Positions 45,689 through 55,254 of a stretch of 64,000 nt of DNA are shown here, piece by piece. Below the pieces are notes generated by a model. It saw only the letters and a list, made by a program, of their open reading frames with translations, was not told the DNA's origin and searched no databases. Origin of the DNA: Scedosporium boydii (lineage: Eukaryota > Ascomycota > Sordariomycetes > Microascales > Microascaceae); assembly GCA_002221725.1 (NCBI GenBank), contig NJFT01000063.1, forward strand, positions 124,001-188,000. Reading direction: 5' to 3'. The translations under genes were made by a program, and so were the position numbers. Positions within the stretch are counted from its first letter, which is position 1. Each line of letters opens with the position of its first letter.

Positions 45689-46788
45689 TTAAAAGACCGG
45701 CGGCACCGGTGGGCCCCAGATGGACAAGGCTTCGGGTCCAGCCTGCACCTTGGAGACTTCAGTCTCAATATTGACAACATCTCCATCCGCATAGTGCTCC
45801 TAGATAACAGCAGTCAGCATCGATCTGTGGAAAGTCATCGACCAAGAAGACCACATACCACGACAAATTTACTGGGGTCGAACCAGTAATCAAATACCTG
45901 GCTTCCAAGGACATGCTAGATTGGATCCTGTTAGTCAAATTCGAAATTCGAGTTGGGGGTTATGATTTATGATATGCTAGATTCGCGTACCCTGCCGACA
46001 CCCCAGCAAAGCTCATGACCCTGGCTTTGCAGATACTGATGTCCTAACTGCTGAACATCGAAATCGTGCACTTCGAAAGCCGAGTGGGCCACCGCAGGCG
46101 CTGTATTAGCCTTGCATGGCTTGAAGAAGAACGAGTGATGATCGGTGTATTCGAGGCCGCGGTCGATGTGGAAGAAGCAGGTGATTGGTTTTCCATCTCG
46201 ATATACAAGGTCGGATGGAGCTAGAGATAGGGTTTTGGTGTACCAGTCGTACATCTCTTGGTATTTGCCCTCTGGATAAGTGACTCCGTAATGGCCCCAT
46301 CGATGGATAAGAGCCGGCCCAGTCTTGAATCGATGGAATTCTCCTTTTCGCGGCTTCTCCTCCGCGTAGTTGACAACGAGCTTCGCCAGGTGAGGAGCCT
46401 CTGCCTCTCTCGGTGTCTGTCCGTGGACCAAAAACACCTTAAAGCCGATCGGATCCGTCAGCGTTACGATTTCTCCGCCGCCCGGGGCATCTAAGTTGCT
46501 AATTTGACTCGCGCCTGGTAGGCGGACGGCCTTTTCGAGCTCTTCACGAGATTCGACCTCGTAAGCCGCACCGCCAAACTTGCTTTCGCCGTCAGCTTGC
46601 TTGGCCACGTAGACGAAGGGCTCCGTTCCATAGCCCTTGAAGAAGATCTGTCCATCGGGACGTTCTTCAGCGATTGTTAGTCCGAAGTCTAGGTAAAATT
46701 TGCGTGTCTTTGTCAAGTCATTGTGATAATAGACAGTGAAGGCTGTGCGCAGAATGCGGATACGCTGATCATTTGGTGGGAGAGGCAT
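45689..46788 (-). CDS. Extradiol ring-cleavage dioxygenase (VOC fold)
   Basis: Three exons (46788-45991, 45915-45859, 45799-45689) sum exactly in frame to 321 residues, with two small introns of 75 and 59 bp. The protein holds two vicinal-oxygen-chelate modules. The first starts RILRTAFTVYYHNDLTKTRKF. In the second, His166 (HRWGHYGVTYP), His235 (AVAHSAFEVHDF) and Glu286 (KFVVEHYADGD) have the spacing of the Fe(II) ligands in type I extradiol dioxygenases such as BphC. These enzymes open catechol-type rings next to the two hydroxyls (meta cleavage). The substrate is inferred only as a catecholic acid or phenol. It shares a divergent promoter, with a large inverted repeat, with the FAH-family hydrolase. 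Confidence 0.92.
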
Positions 46789-46970
46789 CTTATGTGCGAA
46801 TCTTGGACAAAATGAAAATTTATAGGCAGTCTGTAAATTGTATGATTATCTTGAAAATCTACGACTTCATCATTTTCTCGAAGTTCGACGATACGTTGAA
46901 TCTATAAACTTCTCCGGTCCTGAGTCGTTATAGAATTCTAGGTCTGAGTCCTGGGGGATGATGTGATGGA

Positions 46971-47028
46971 GGTGGTGAACCACCTTTTCCGGGTTCGGTG
47001 GCAGAGACGTCCACCGGGAAAGGTGGTT
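46971..47028. promoter_or_regulatory. Nested inverted repeat in the dioxygenase/hydrolase divergent promoter
   Basis: Between the two start codons (46788 and 47263) lies an inner perfect inverted repeat, CGGTGG (46996-47001), nine bases, CCACCG (47011-47016). It is flanked by outer arms AACCACCTTTTCC (46978-46990) and GGAAAGGTGGTT (47017-47028), which pair with a single one-base bulge. A further GGTGGT (46971-46976) can pair with ACCACC at 46979-46984. CGG...CCG half-sites suit a dimeric zinc-cluster regulator. The AACCACCTTTTCCGG arm also occurs, slightly changed, before the other genes of the set. Confidence 0.75.
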
Positions 47029-47262
47029 GTTCCAATCCAGTGCTCACACATAATCCATGAAAACGGTAGTTAACCTCTCCATGCACCACAGGGGAAGAAA
47101 AAACAAAGAGAGTCTTGTGTTCTGACTTCCATTAAACGTATTTATACATTCTTTTGCAAATAATTACAGTGTCACTCAATCTAGATTGGCGGCACGCATC
47201 ACCCAACCCGCTACCATCGACGCCATCGACGCCATCTACACCTACACATACAAGCCTGAACA

Positions 47263-48224
47263 ATGGCTTCTAGACTTGTTGCTTGGGATCGACTCGTGCG
47301 CTACATCCCCTCTGGTGGTGAAGCCGCAATCAGATATGGAGAGCCTCTTCTTGAGAAAGATTCAGATGTAGACTCCATTGCACAACTAGCGCAAGATGGC
47401 AAGCTCCAAGTCAAAGTGTTGGAAGGCCAAGACATCTGGAGCGCAAGGCCAACAGACAGGGTTGAGACTGTTGGAAAGCTTTTGGGGCCTCTCGAAGCTG
47501 AAACGGTTCCCATCATCCGATGTATCGGTCTCAATTACAAAACGCACAGTAAGTTCGGTTGCCTTCCACCGAAATGCCACGAATAGCGCAGTTGCTAAAT
47601 CGTATCGCCTCAGTCCTGGAAACTGGCCGCCCTCTGCCGACCTGTCCAACTGTCTTCACGAAGCCCAGCCCTTCCGTGGCTGACCACGGGGAAGACATTC
47701 CAATCCCCAAGATAGCCCAAGATCAGTGCGACTATGAGGGCGAGCTGGTCGTGCTAATTGGGAAGGATGCCAAAAACGTGTCAGCGACCGACGCACTGCA
47801 ATACGTTGCCGGATATACGGCCGGCAATGATGTCAGTGCGCGCGATTGGCAGCGAGAGGTAGGCAAAGCGGGACCTGTTCCGCAGTGGACGTTTAGCAAG
47901 TCTTTCGACAAGTATGCGCCGCTGGGTCCTTGTCTAGTGGCTTCCCATGTTCTCGGTGACGCGGATGGCCTGTCTTTGAAGACGTTTGTCAATGGGGAAC
48001 TTAGGCAGAATACAAATACGTCGGACCTGTGCTTTGGCGTGACGAAATTGGTCGAGTTTTGCAGCCAGGGACAAACTTTGCAAAAAGGATCTCTGATTAT
48101 GACTGGAACTCCCGGCGGAGTGGGATTATTTATGAAACCCCAAGCATTCTTGAAGGACGGCGATCTGGTTGAAGTGGAGATTGAGAAGATTGGTAGAGTA
48201 ACCAATCATATGAAATTCGAATAG
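47263..48224 (+). CDS. FAH-family hydrolase (acylpyruvase-type C-C hydrolase)
   Basis: Two exons (47263-47548 and 47614-48224) sum exactly in frame to 298 residues. The fumarylacetoacetate hydrolase fold is clear: IRCIGLNYKTH, DYEGELVVLIGKDAKNV (metal-binding acidic residues), VAGYTAGNDVSARDWQRE, WTFSKSFDKYAPLGPCLV and GSLIMTGTPGGVGLFMKP. The family uses Mg2+ or Mn2+ to hydrolyse C-C bonds of acylpyruvates or to hydrate or isomerise meta-cleavage products. This fits a step after the extradiol dioxygenase encoded divergently at 46788. The bidirectional promoter places both under one control. Whether it acts as hydrolase, hydratase or isomerase cannot be told from sequence. There is no targeting signal, so a cytosolic place is likely. 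Confidence 0.93.
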
Positions 48225-48899
48225 AGCGCTGTTAGCGTAGACTTGAGCTAAATATGTCCATTCTTTCGTCGTCAAAGTACCATTCTCTACTATGCCCATC
48301 AACGTTTAATGGAAGGTCTTCACTACTTGAAAGCGTAGAGAGTCTTCTCCAAGGCAGTGCGCAATAGGCAATAGTCGTTGATCTCTTGTCCCTGCATCAT
48401 CTACTTATACTTGTGAGCCGTAGTTCTTCTCATGGACAAAGTAATAGTCTTAAATTTCGTCTAGTTTTCCCAGGCTGTGATAGGAAGTACGCCCCAGAGT
48501 GCTCGCGCTAACGTGGCACAAGGCTTCTTACAGAGGTCTCTCTGCAAAGAAGTAAAATACAATACCGCAACTCTTTATTCATGATTTCAAGTACCTGGAG
48601 GTTTATCTACCAACATCAATTCATTGTGCCATCTCTTGTCATCCACTACTATCCCGTTTGGGTCTCGGTTTGGGTCCGAGATGAACTGGGCTAGCAGCAG
48701 TGGACTGAATACTGAGTCAATTTCTTAGTCTAATAAATCTATGAGGCTAGATCAGCTATTTCGTAGATTGGCCGTGGCTGTATATACATGGTGGACGTCA
48801 GAGGTTCGATATCAGAGGTTGCATCCAACCCGTTGTACTGGTGGGTGTTCATCATGTGTCCGGGAGCATTTTAATTCGTCGTATAGGTCGAGAGGGTAT
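48225..48899. other. Convergent intergenic region
   Basis: 675 bp between the 3' ends of the FAH-family gene and the flavin hydroxylase gene; no supported gene. Confidence 0.55.
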
Positions 48900-50744
48900 C
48901 TAAGCGACCCCGTTTGTCTGGAACTTCTTCCCAAGGATTCTTTCCAACACCTCGTAAAGCTTGCCAACAGGGTCGGCGACAAGTTCCTGGCATCGCCAAG
49001 CGACAAAGTGATCGGGTCGAACGAGAACAGCACCAGTCTCACCCACGCCACGCGCATTGAACCAATCATTGTAGCAGTCAATAAAGTCACCCCTAAATCC
49101 TATCGTATGGGCAGCGATTTCCACGCCACGTCCTGTGCTTGAGATCTGCGTGGCTGCCTCCTTCCATGGCTCCCCTCCGATGCCAGTCAAGAGAGTGAAA
49201 CGACCCTGGCCAGTGATATCGAGCGTAGAGATTCTAGGACCCTGCCCATTGGTAGCCACCCAGACATGGGGGAGATGGTAGCCTGGATAAGTGCTAACCT
49301 TGACCTCCCTGAGAGCGTTCAGGTGTTCGAAGGTGGGCGGTTCGTCACCAGGTTCGATAAAAGTAGCCACGCCGTCCGACAGGTAGGCTTGGTTCATCTG
49401 GATACCAAGGGCCTGCACTTCATCTTGGGTATCCGCAAGAGCCTTGCGAAGATTCTCGCGAGCCTCCGCCCCCTTCGAGGTGTCTGACGCGAGACTATCT
49501 CTAAACCCTTTGCGAGATTCGGGATCAGTTCCAATCAGAGCCCACAGCCTCCGGTGAGCCAGCATGCCATCATTTGCACGGCGAACGACACCATCTCCGA
49601 CAGGTTTGCGCTCAGGGGTCAGTGAATCCAGTAGAGTTGGAGAAGCCCAGCCCTTAAGAACGTAGGCCAACTTCCAGGCAAGGTTGAAAGCGTCGGAGAT
49701 ACAGGTGTTGCTGCCCAATCCATTGATAGGAGGGTGACGATGGACTGCGTCACCGATACAGAAGACTCGTTTTTCTTGGTATCTGTCGGCAAACTGTTCA
49801 CGGATAGTCCATCTGAATGTCGAGAGAATTTTGATGTCGACCGTATCGTCTCCAATTAGTTGGTGGAGGCGTTCCTGGATAACGTCATCAGGCTGATCGA
49901 TAGGATTGAGGCCCTTGGACGCGGGATGCATCGACACAACGAACTCATCCCACGGCCGAACCATCCGGAAGTTTCCCACCGCGGCCCATTCGGGGGCACT
50001 TGAGTTCAGAACCCAGTTCAAGCTTCCCGTTCTGTGGTTGAAGTACTTGGAGAGATCGCACTTGATGTGGACATTGAAGGCGTCGCTGTGTGTGACCCCA
50101 GAGATCGGAATACCTAGCTGCTCGATGACCTTGCTGTTGGCACCATCGGCTCCGACGAGGTATTTCGCTGTGACAGTGTAGGTGTCGTTGGTGCCGCGAT
50201 CCTGGAGCGTGACACGGACCCGATCTGAATCTTGCTCAAAGCTGACCAGCTCGGTAGAGAAGCGGAATTCAGCCCCAAGCTTTTTAGCTTCCTCAACGAG
50301 AACAGGCTCCATGAGACTTTGAGGCAGATCGGACATCTGACAAGGACTCGCGAGCTCATAGTCGCCCTTCTGCTTGGGATTGTTTCCCCATGCGTAGATT
50401 CGCCCAAACTCTTCGCCCGCCAGGCATTCCATCCAGGAGGTATGCTCCATAACTGAGACATTGTTAGCTGAGTGCTAATAAGGAATGAGGACATGGGAGA
50501 CGGTCTACTTACATTGAACAGGGCAGGCTATTTCGTTCATCTGGCCCTCAATGCCGGCATCGCGGAGGACTTCCATTGCCCTTTGATTGAAGATGTGCGC
50601 ACGAGGAGTATTGGCAGTACTCCTATGCCTGGAGATCGACATGGATTTGATTCCCATCCGGCCGAGGAGAAGGGCCGTCGTGGCACCTGACGGGCCGGCG
50701 CCGATGATGAGCACCGGCACCTCCAAGTTGAGTGAACCTGGCAT
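48900..50744 (-). CDS. FAD-dependent aromatic hydroxylase (phenol 2-monooxygenase family)
   Basis: Two exons (50744-50513 and 50452-48900) sum exactly in frame to 594 residues. The FAD-binding motif VLIIGAGPSGATTALLLG lies at 12-29, the DG motif YLVGADGANSKV near 180, and the GD motif RVFCIGDAVHRHPP near 311, followed by NGLGSNTCISDAFNLAWKLA. This order marks class A flavoprotein monooxygenases, which add a hydroxyl ortho to an existing phenol hydroxyl using NAD(P)H and O2. The C-terminal 150 residues resemble the thioredoxin-like domain of the phenol hydroxylase subgroup. It would make the catechol that the dioxygenase at 45.7-46.8 kb cleaves. A weaker copy of the cluster promoter element lies about 190 bp upstream. 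Confidence 0.94.
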
Positions 50745-50928
50745 TGTAATGGATGATGGAGCTTAACGAGTTTGACGAGGGTTTTTGGACTGGTAGTAGA
50801 GTAAAGGTAATAAACAGAGGTAGTTGTAAACTTGTTCAGCGGATAAGTAACATGTGTGAATCGGCGAATGATTCAATGAAATTCGCGTCTGTAGCGCGTC
50901 CCTTCAGGAGAATAAGAGTTCAACAAGC

Positions 50929-50943
50929 TTCCACTTACTCCGG
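50929..50943 (+). promoter_or_regulatory. Weak copy of cluster promoter element
   Basis: TTCCACTTACTCCGG matches AACCACTTTTTCCGG at 11 of 15 bases and lies 185-199 bp upstream of the hydroxylase ATG, within the distance range of the better copies. It overlaps a direct repeat of CTCCGGA (50938-50951). Confidence 0.45.
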
Positions 50944-51576
50944 ACTCCGGACTTATCGTACGACTTTTTCTTTCACGTCGGCCATGTGTCCCGGGTTTGA
51001 TTCAAGCTCGGCATCTCATCTGGGACTCGAGCTGACTCCAATATCGAGGCTGGAAGTCGATACCACTTTACCCGTGGTCCAGTTCGACCTGGTCTCGACC
51101 CGGAAATTTGGAGACAATAATTCTGGGGAACTTGCCGCCCCCACATGTCGAGGGCGGAGCGCTCCCCATAGCGACGATCTTGGACTTGTCCCGTGTTACT
51201 GGGATTACGGCAATCTCTCTTTGGAAATTGGGGCCTCCCTATTGGGAGATCTTTCGCCGCTCGTTCGTTGACAGTGAACTCTATTCCCTTGCAAGTACCT
51301 GATCCTTGAACTCAATTCCTAGAAAACACTGAAAAAGCACATCCGAGAGACAGACATATTTCATTGTCCCATCAAATATTCCATCCAACAGCGTAAGGCC
51401 GGTGCCTTGTGGGACGTTGGTTTGTTTCTTGGCTCTAGATCCGGCTCTATGAACTTGTAGTCTTGTACAGCGATCATGACCAAAGTATTGCATATTGCTC
51501 CAACGTTCTGTAGTCACGTCAAATAACCTATTCAGGCGGAATTTTAAGATGGATTGTCATTGGTATGGTCAATTTT
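50944..51576. other. Intergenic: upstream hydroxylase promoter, 3' end of EthD gene
   Basis: Roughly 630 bp with no supported gene; the long frame at 50753-51271 shows no domain. Confidence 0.5.
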
Positions 51577-52332
51577 CTATCGTGAGGAGACGGCCTCGCT
51601 ATCTAACATCGGATAATCCTCAATAATGAAGTGTAGGGATGGCCCCTTGAGGAAATTCTTCGCATCCGGATGAGCAACAGCTACATATTCCGGATCATTC
51701 AGGGCAGCTTCAAGATCTTCGATGGAATCAAAGTAAATCTCAGCAACCCCGGCGAAAGCCTCAGACTGGTTCATCTCCGACGACCCTCGGAACAGCTCCG
51801 GTCGCGCGTGGTATTGACAATACCGAGTAACCCGACTCCAGAATGGCTTGATTTCTTTAACGAGAGCGGCGTGCTTGTTAAACCAGTAGTCCGAGAATGC
51901 GTCCTGTTCTAGGCCGTCCGCAGATCGAAGGAAAGCCAGATACTTCACGCCGCGGACAGGGCCATCTTTGATAACCCGTTGTCTGGTGTATGTGGTTGTG
52001 CTCGCCGGCGAGTCGAGAAATTTTGCCTCATCTGGGAGTACAAAATTGGGGAAATCAGGTTGGTCGAAGAAGTCTATGATGCCGGCCTCGTACACATTCT
52101 GAAAGGTCTGCGCGATACCGTCCCATCTTGGATCTTGTGGCAATTTCTGTTCCAGCGAGGCTGGGATAGGAAGGATATGATTTTGGATGTATCGATGATG
52201 GCACCGTCGAAAGTCGGGTAGAGAAGGTAGGAGAGTCCCGTGCACGCCATGCCAGTGGGTGTTGAACTGGTCACGCGTTAAGTCTGGTCGGCGTTTTAGT
52301 AACGTGAATCGAGCGGGTGGGTAAGACTCCAT
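51577..52332 (-). CDS. Double EthD-domain protein
   Basis: An intronless gene of 251 residues with two dimeric alpha/beta-barrel (EthD-like) halves. The first opens ARFTLLKRRPDLTRDQFNTHW with HGVHGTLLPSLPDFRRCHHR. The second opens VKYLAFLRSADGLEQDAFSDY with WFNKHAALVKEIKPFWSRV and ends with YFDSIEDLEAALNDPEY. The pattern, a strand, then a helix with W-x-x-x-H, is typical of EthD. Fungal members act as small-molecule decarboxylases, dehydratases or cyclases in degradative and secondary metabolism, but the reaction here is unknown. Its promoter carries the cluster element at 209-223 bp upstream, so it very likely works with the hydroxylase and dioxygenase. Confidence 0.9.
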   Translation of the reverse strand: MESYPPARFTLLKRRPDLTRDQFNTHWHGVHGTLLPSLPDFRRCHHRYIQNHILPIPASLEQKLPQDPRWDGIAQTFQNVYEAGIIDFFDQPDFPNFVLPDEAKFLDSPASTTTYTRQRVIKDGPVRGVKYLAFLRSADGLEQDAFSDYWFNKHAALVKEIKPFWSRVTRYCQYHARPELFRGSSEMNQSEAFAGVAEIYFDSIEDLEAALNDPEYVAVAHPDAKNFLKGPSLHFIIEDYPMLDSEAVSSR

Positions 52333-52540
52333 GGTTGTGTGGTTATGAATGACGGTAATGAAGGTGTGTTTCTTAGGGAGGGGATGGCAGGCACAAAAGT
52401 GAATTAGAAGCTTATGGATGTCTTAATCGAAGAGCGTGGGGGGTTCTTAAGAAAGCTAAGGACCACCTCCAACTCCTCTCCACTCACATGGATGCAAGGA
52501 TCCCACCCTCACAGTCCATCAAGTCTACTCCACTTGGCGA

Positions 52541-52555
52541 AACCACTTTTTCCGG
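52541..52555 (+). promoter_or_regulatory. Cluster promoter element before EthD gene
   Basis: AACCACTTTTTCCGG differs at one of 15 bases from AACCACCTTTTCCGG at 46978-46992. It lies 209-223 bp upstream of the EthD ATG at 52332. Confidence 0.7.
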
Positions 52556-53296
52556 GGCACCACACACACCCATGCAGTCGACAATGCAGTGACTGGGACA
52601 TACCCCACACTCACACTCGTGAGATGCCCTAATCAGGGAAGCACGCGGCTTCACGAACCGGGCTTGTCGCATTGCGTGGGAAGAAACACTCGAAATAAAA
52701 ATGTTAAGACGTTGAGCTGAGACATCTCGATGATTACAAGATCCTATGGCGACGCCGCCTTACCCCAACCATGGGAGTAACCGGATTCTACCTCATAAAA
52801 CGGAAATAGGGCTAGGGTAGTGTCAATAACCACAAAAGTATGGGGTAATTTCATAATTTCAACAGGGATAACCTTAGCCTGGATCGAAGGGCGGCCTCAC
52901 TGACGGCAACGTATCTCTTTGCCGCGCCTTGGTGACTCGGTCCATTCTCCATGGCCTCTCTGCATAATTTGGCCAGCTAAAGAGTACCAAGGGAAGGCGA
53001 GCTTAACAGGTTTATTACAGTATGAAATCCTGGAGAAGCAAGCCCGTTCTTGATTATCAGTCGAAGTAGATGTCATTTGGTTTAGTCCCAAATACACATA
53101 AAAGGTACGTTCAGCTTAAGCAGACTGAGCAAAACTATTTGATTTCCAGTAAGGTTATGACTTCAGCAGCAAGAAAAGAATTTATCCAGAGCTCTTCGGA
53201 CCCGACCTCCACGACATCTCTTCGGATCCGATTTTCTTAGTCTGATCTTTGCTCATCCAATGAGACTCTGGAGCCCACGCCTTAGCCCACCCCTCT
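52556..53296. other. Intergenic, no supported gene
   Basis: About 740 bp between the EthD promoter and the 3' end of the permease gene; CA-rich near 52560-52620. No gene recognised. Confidence 0.5.
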
Positions 53297-55032
53297 CTAG
53301 TAGGCATATCGGAATTGCGGATTCTTCATGTCGGTCACATCATCCTCAAAGGCATGTTCGAACCCTTCCTTAATGCCGGCCTTGTCCCTCCTATTATTCT
53401 CCCAGACACAGTACTGGCGGTAGACAATCGTCAAAGCGATAGCAGCGCAACAGCACGAAAGCACAGCAGTCCATCCGGGAAGGAACGCAGGGGAATCCTT
53501 CTCTTTAAACAAGAGAGGTGCGACGAAATTGCCGAGTGTATACCCAATAAACAAGCCAGAGGAGGCAACGGAACGCTTAGTATATCCGGCGTTGTTGGCA
53601 GTAGCCAAGCTATGAAAGTAGAAAATGAGGATTAGTAGAGAGTTTTTGCATCCGAGATTATTTTATTCACTTACCCCATGGTTGTGCCAAAGCTTCCCCC
53701 CCAAATGGGGAACAGGTAGCAGGCAAAAAGCAGGGCTCCCTTTTCGGACCGGGGGAGTTTCCAGAGCAGCAAGGATGCTATGCCCGCTACCGCGTAGCCA
53801 AGGATAATAATGTAACATCTCATATTCTTGTACTTGTAGGCCAGGTACGGCAGGAGAATGTTGACGATTCCGGCGGAGAGGCCATAAGGCATATTCAGCA
53901 GCATCGTGTTCAGCCGACTGAATCCAAAACCATTGATAATGATAGGAATGAAGCTCGATCCTGGACCGTTGGGAATCATGTTCAGGAAAGCCAACGAGAA
54001 GAGAAGCCAAAACCGTACATCGAGTAACAGCTCGTAGACTTGCGCTTTCTTGAAATGCGTGTTCCTTACACCGGAGTTATTCGATTGTAGTCTCGAGATG
54101 GCGATGAAGCGCTCCCGATCACTCAAGCCGCGGACGCGGATAGGATCCGGAGGAAAGAAAAATAGAAGCACGAATGACCAAACGACTGTCAGCCCTCCAG
54201 CCAAGAGGAACATGTATTGCCATGACTTAAGGGCTCCGGATGTGATGTGGCCCAACCCGTAGTTGATCAAAGGAGAGATAATGGCGATGAAGCCAGCTGC
54301 AGACAAAAAATGTGAGACATTGGAGCGCCTGAAACAGGATATCGGAGACTCTTACTGGAGCTGTACCAGATTCCCTGGCGCAAGGCTTGTTCCTTCTTTT
54401 TGTAGAAGGAACCGACTGACATCATGAAGATGGGAGAAACACCAGACTCCAAGAAGCCGAGGAAGAATCGCTGGACGTATATCGCTTGGAAGGATTTGCA
54501 TCCAGCTGCCGCCATGAGGCACCCGCCCCAGACAAACACGATGCCGAAGATGACCCTTTCAACAGGAAACCTTTGCGCTAACAAAGTTGCTGGGACCGAG
54601 CCTACGAGGAACCCAAGGTAGAAAATGGAGGCCGCAAAGGAGTAGCGGTTGCCCACGTTAAGGCCGACATCTTCACGAAGACCGAAAATTGCCTGGACGG
54701 GTCATTGTCAGTTGCCATTGTTGAGAGTCTCCTCCCTGGATATTCTAAAACAGAATTGCACTTACAGCTTGTCCCAAGATGACCTTGTCGTAGAATTGGA
54801 AACCGTAAGACAGGAACAGCAAGGTTAGAAGACGCTTATCGATCTTTCGAACGAGCCGCTTTTCTTCTTCCTCGGTCCATTCTCTGTCGCCGGTATAAGC
54901 AGCGAGGACTTTGGTGCCCTCATCGTTGTGGACGACGTCAACGACGGGCTTCTTGCCGCAGTCGTCAATGTTGTCAACCTCAGACTTTTCGCCCATAATG
55001 TCGGAGTTTTTCTCGGTCGTGAGTGCAGTCAT
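53297..55032 (-). CDS. MFS permease, anion:cation symporter (Dal5/Tna1-like) type
   Basis: Four exons (55032-54766, 54692-54356, 54296-53675, 53609-53297) sum exactly in frame to 512 residues. After an acidic N-terminus come KRLLTLLFLSYGFQFYDKVI, AASIFYLGFLVGSVPATLLAQ, QRFFLGFLESGVSPIFMM, the basic FYKKKEQALRQG loop, PLINYGLGHITSGALKSWQY, and late blocks ATANNAGYTKRSVASS and GFIGYTLGN-like sequence. This is the fungal ACS family that imports organic anions such as allantoate, nicotinate and related acids. In this setting it probably takes up the aromatic acid used by the neighbouring enzymes. The cluster promoter element lies 210-222 bp upstream. Confidence 0.94.
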
Positions 55033-55241
55033 TTAGCGAAAACTCTATCTGCTCTGGAGTCTGGAGCAGGTAGCTGACCGGTTGGAAGAGCCTGGGGAGA
55101 AAGTTGACGAGAACTTCGATCGGAAATCACAGCCTTCATATGTGAATTCGACGCCTTGTTCATGTTTCTACATTTCAGGAAGAACATCTGCATCCCGGAG
55201 TCATTGCTCCCCCATTAGCGCGATGAAGACTCCTCCGCCCT

Positions 55242-55254
55242 GGAAAAAGTGGTT
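55242..55254 (-). promoter_or_regulatory. Cluster promoter element before permease gene
   Basis: On the minus strand the sequence is AACCACTTTTTCC followed by AGG, identical to the EthD copy over 13 bases. It lies 210-222 bp upstream of the permease ATG at 55032. Confidence 0.65.

Noticed and set aside
50753..51271. 172-codon plus-strand frame upstream of the hydroxylase
   Set aside because: It lies in the promoter region, has no recognisable domain and overlaps the proposed regulatory element.
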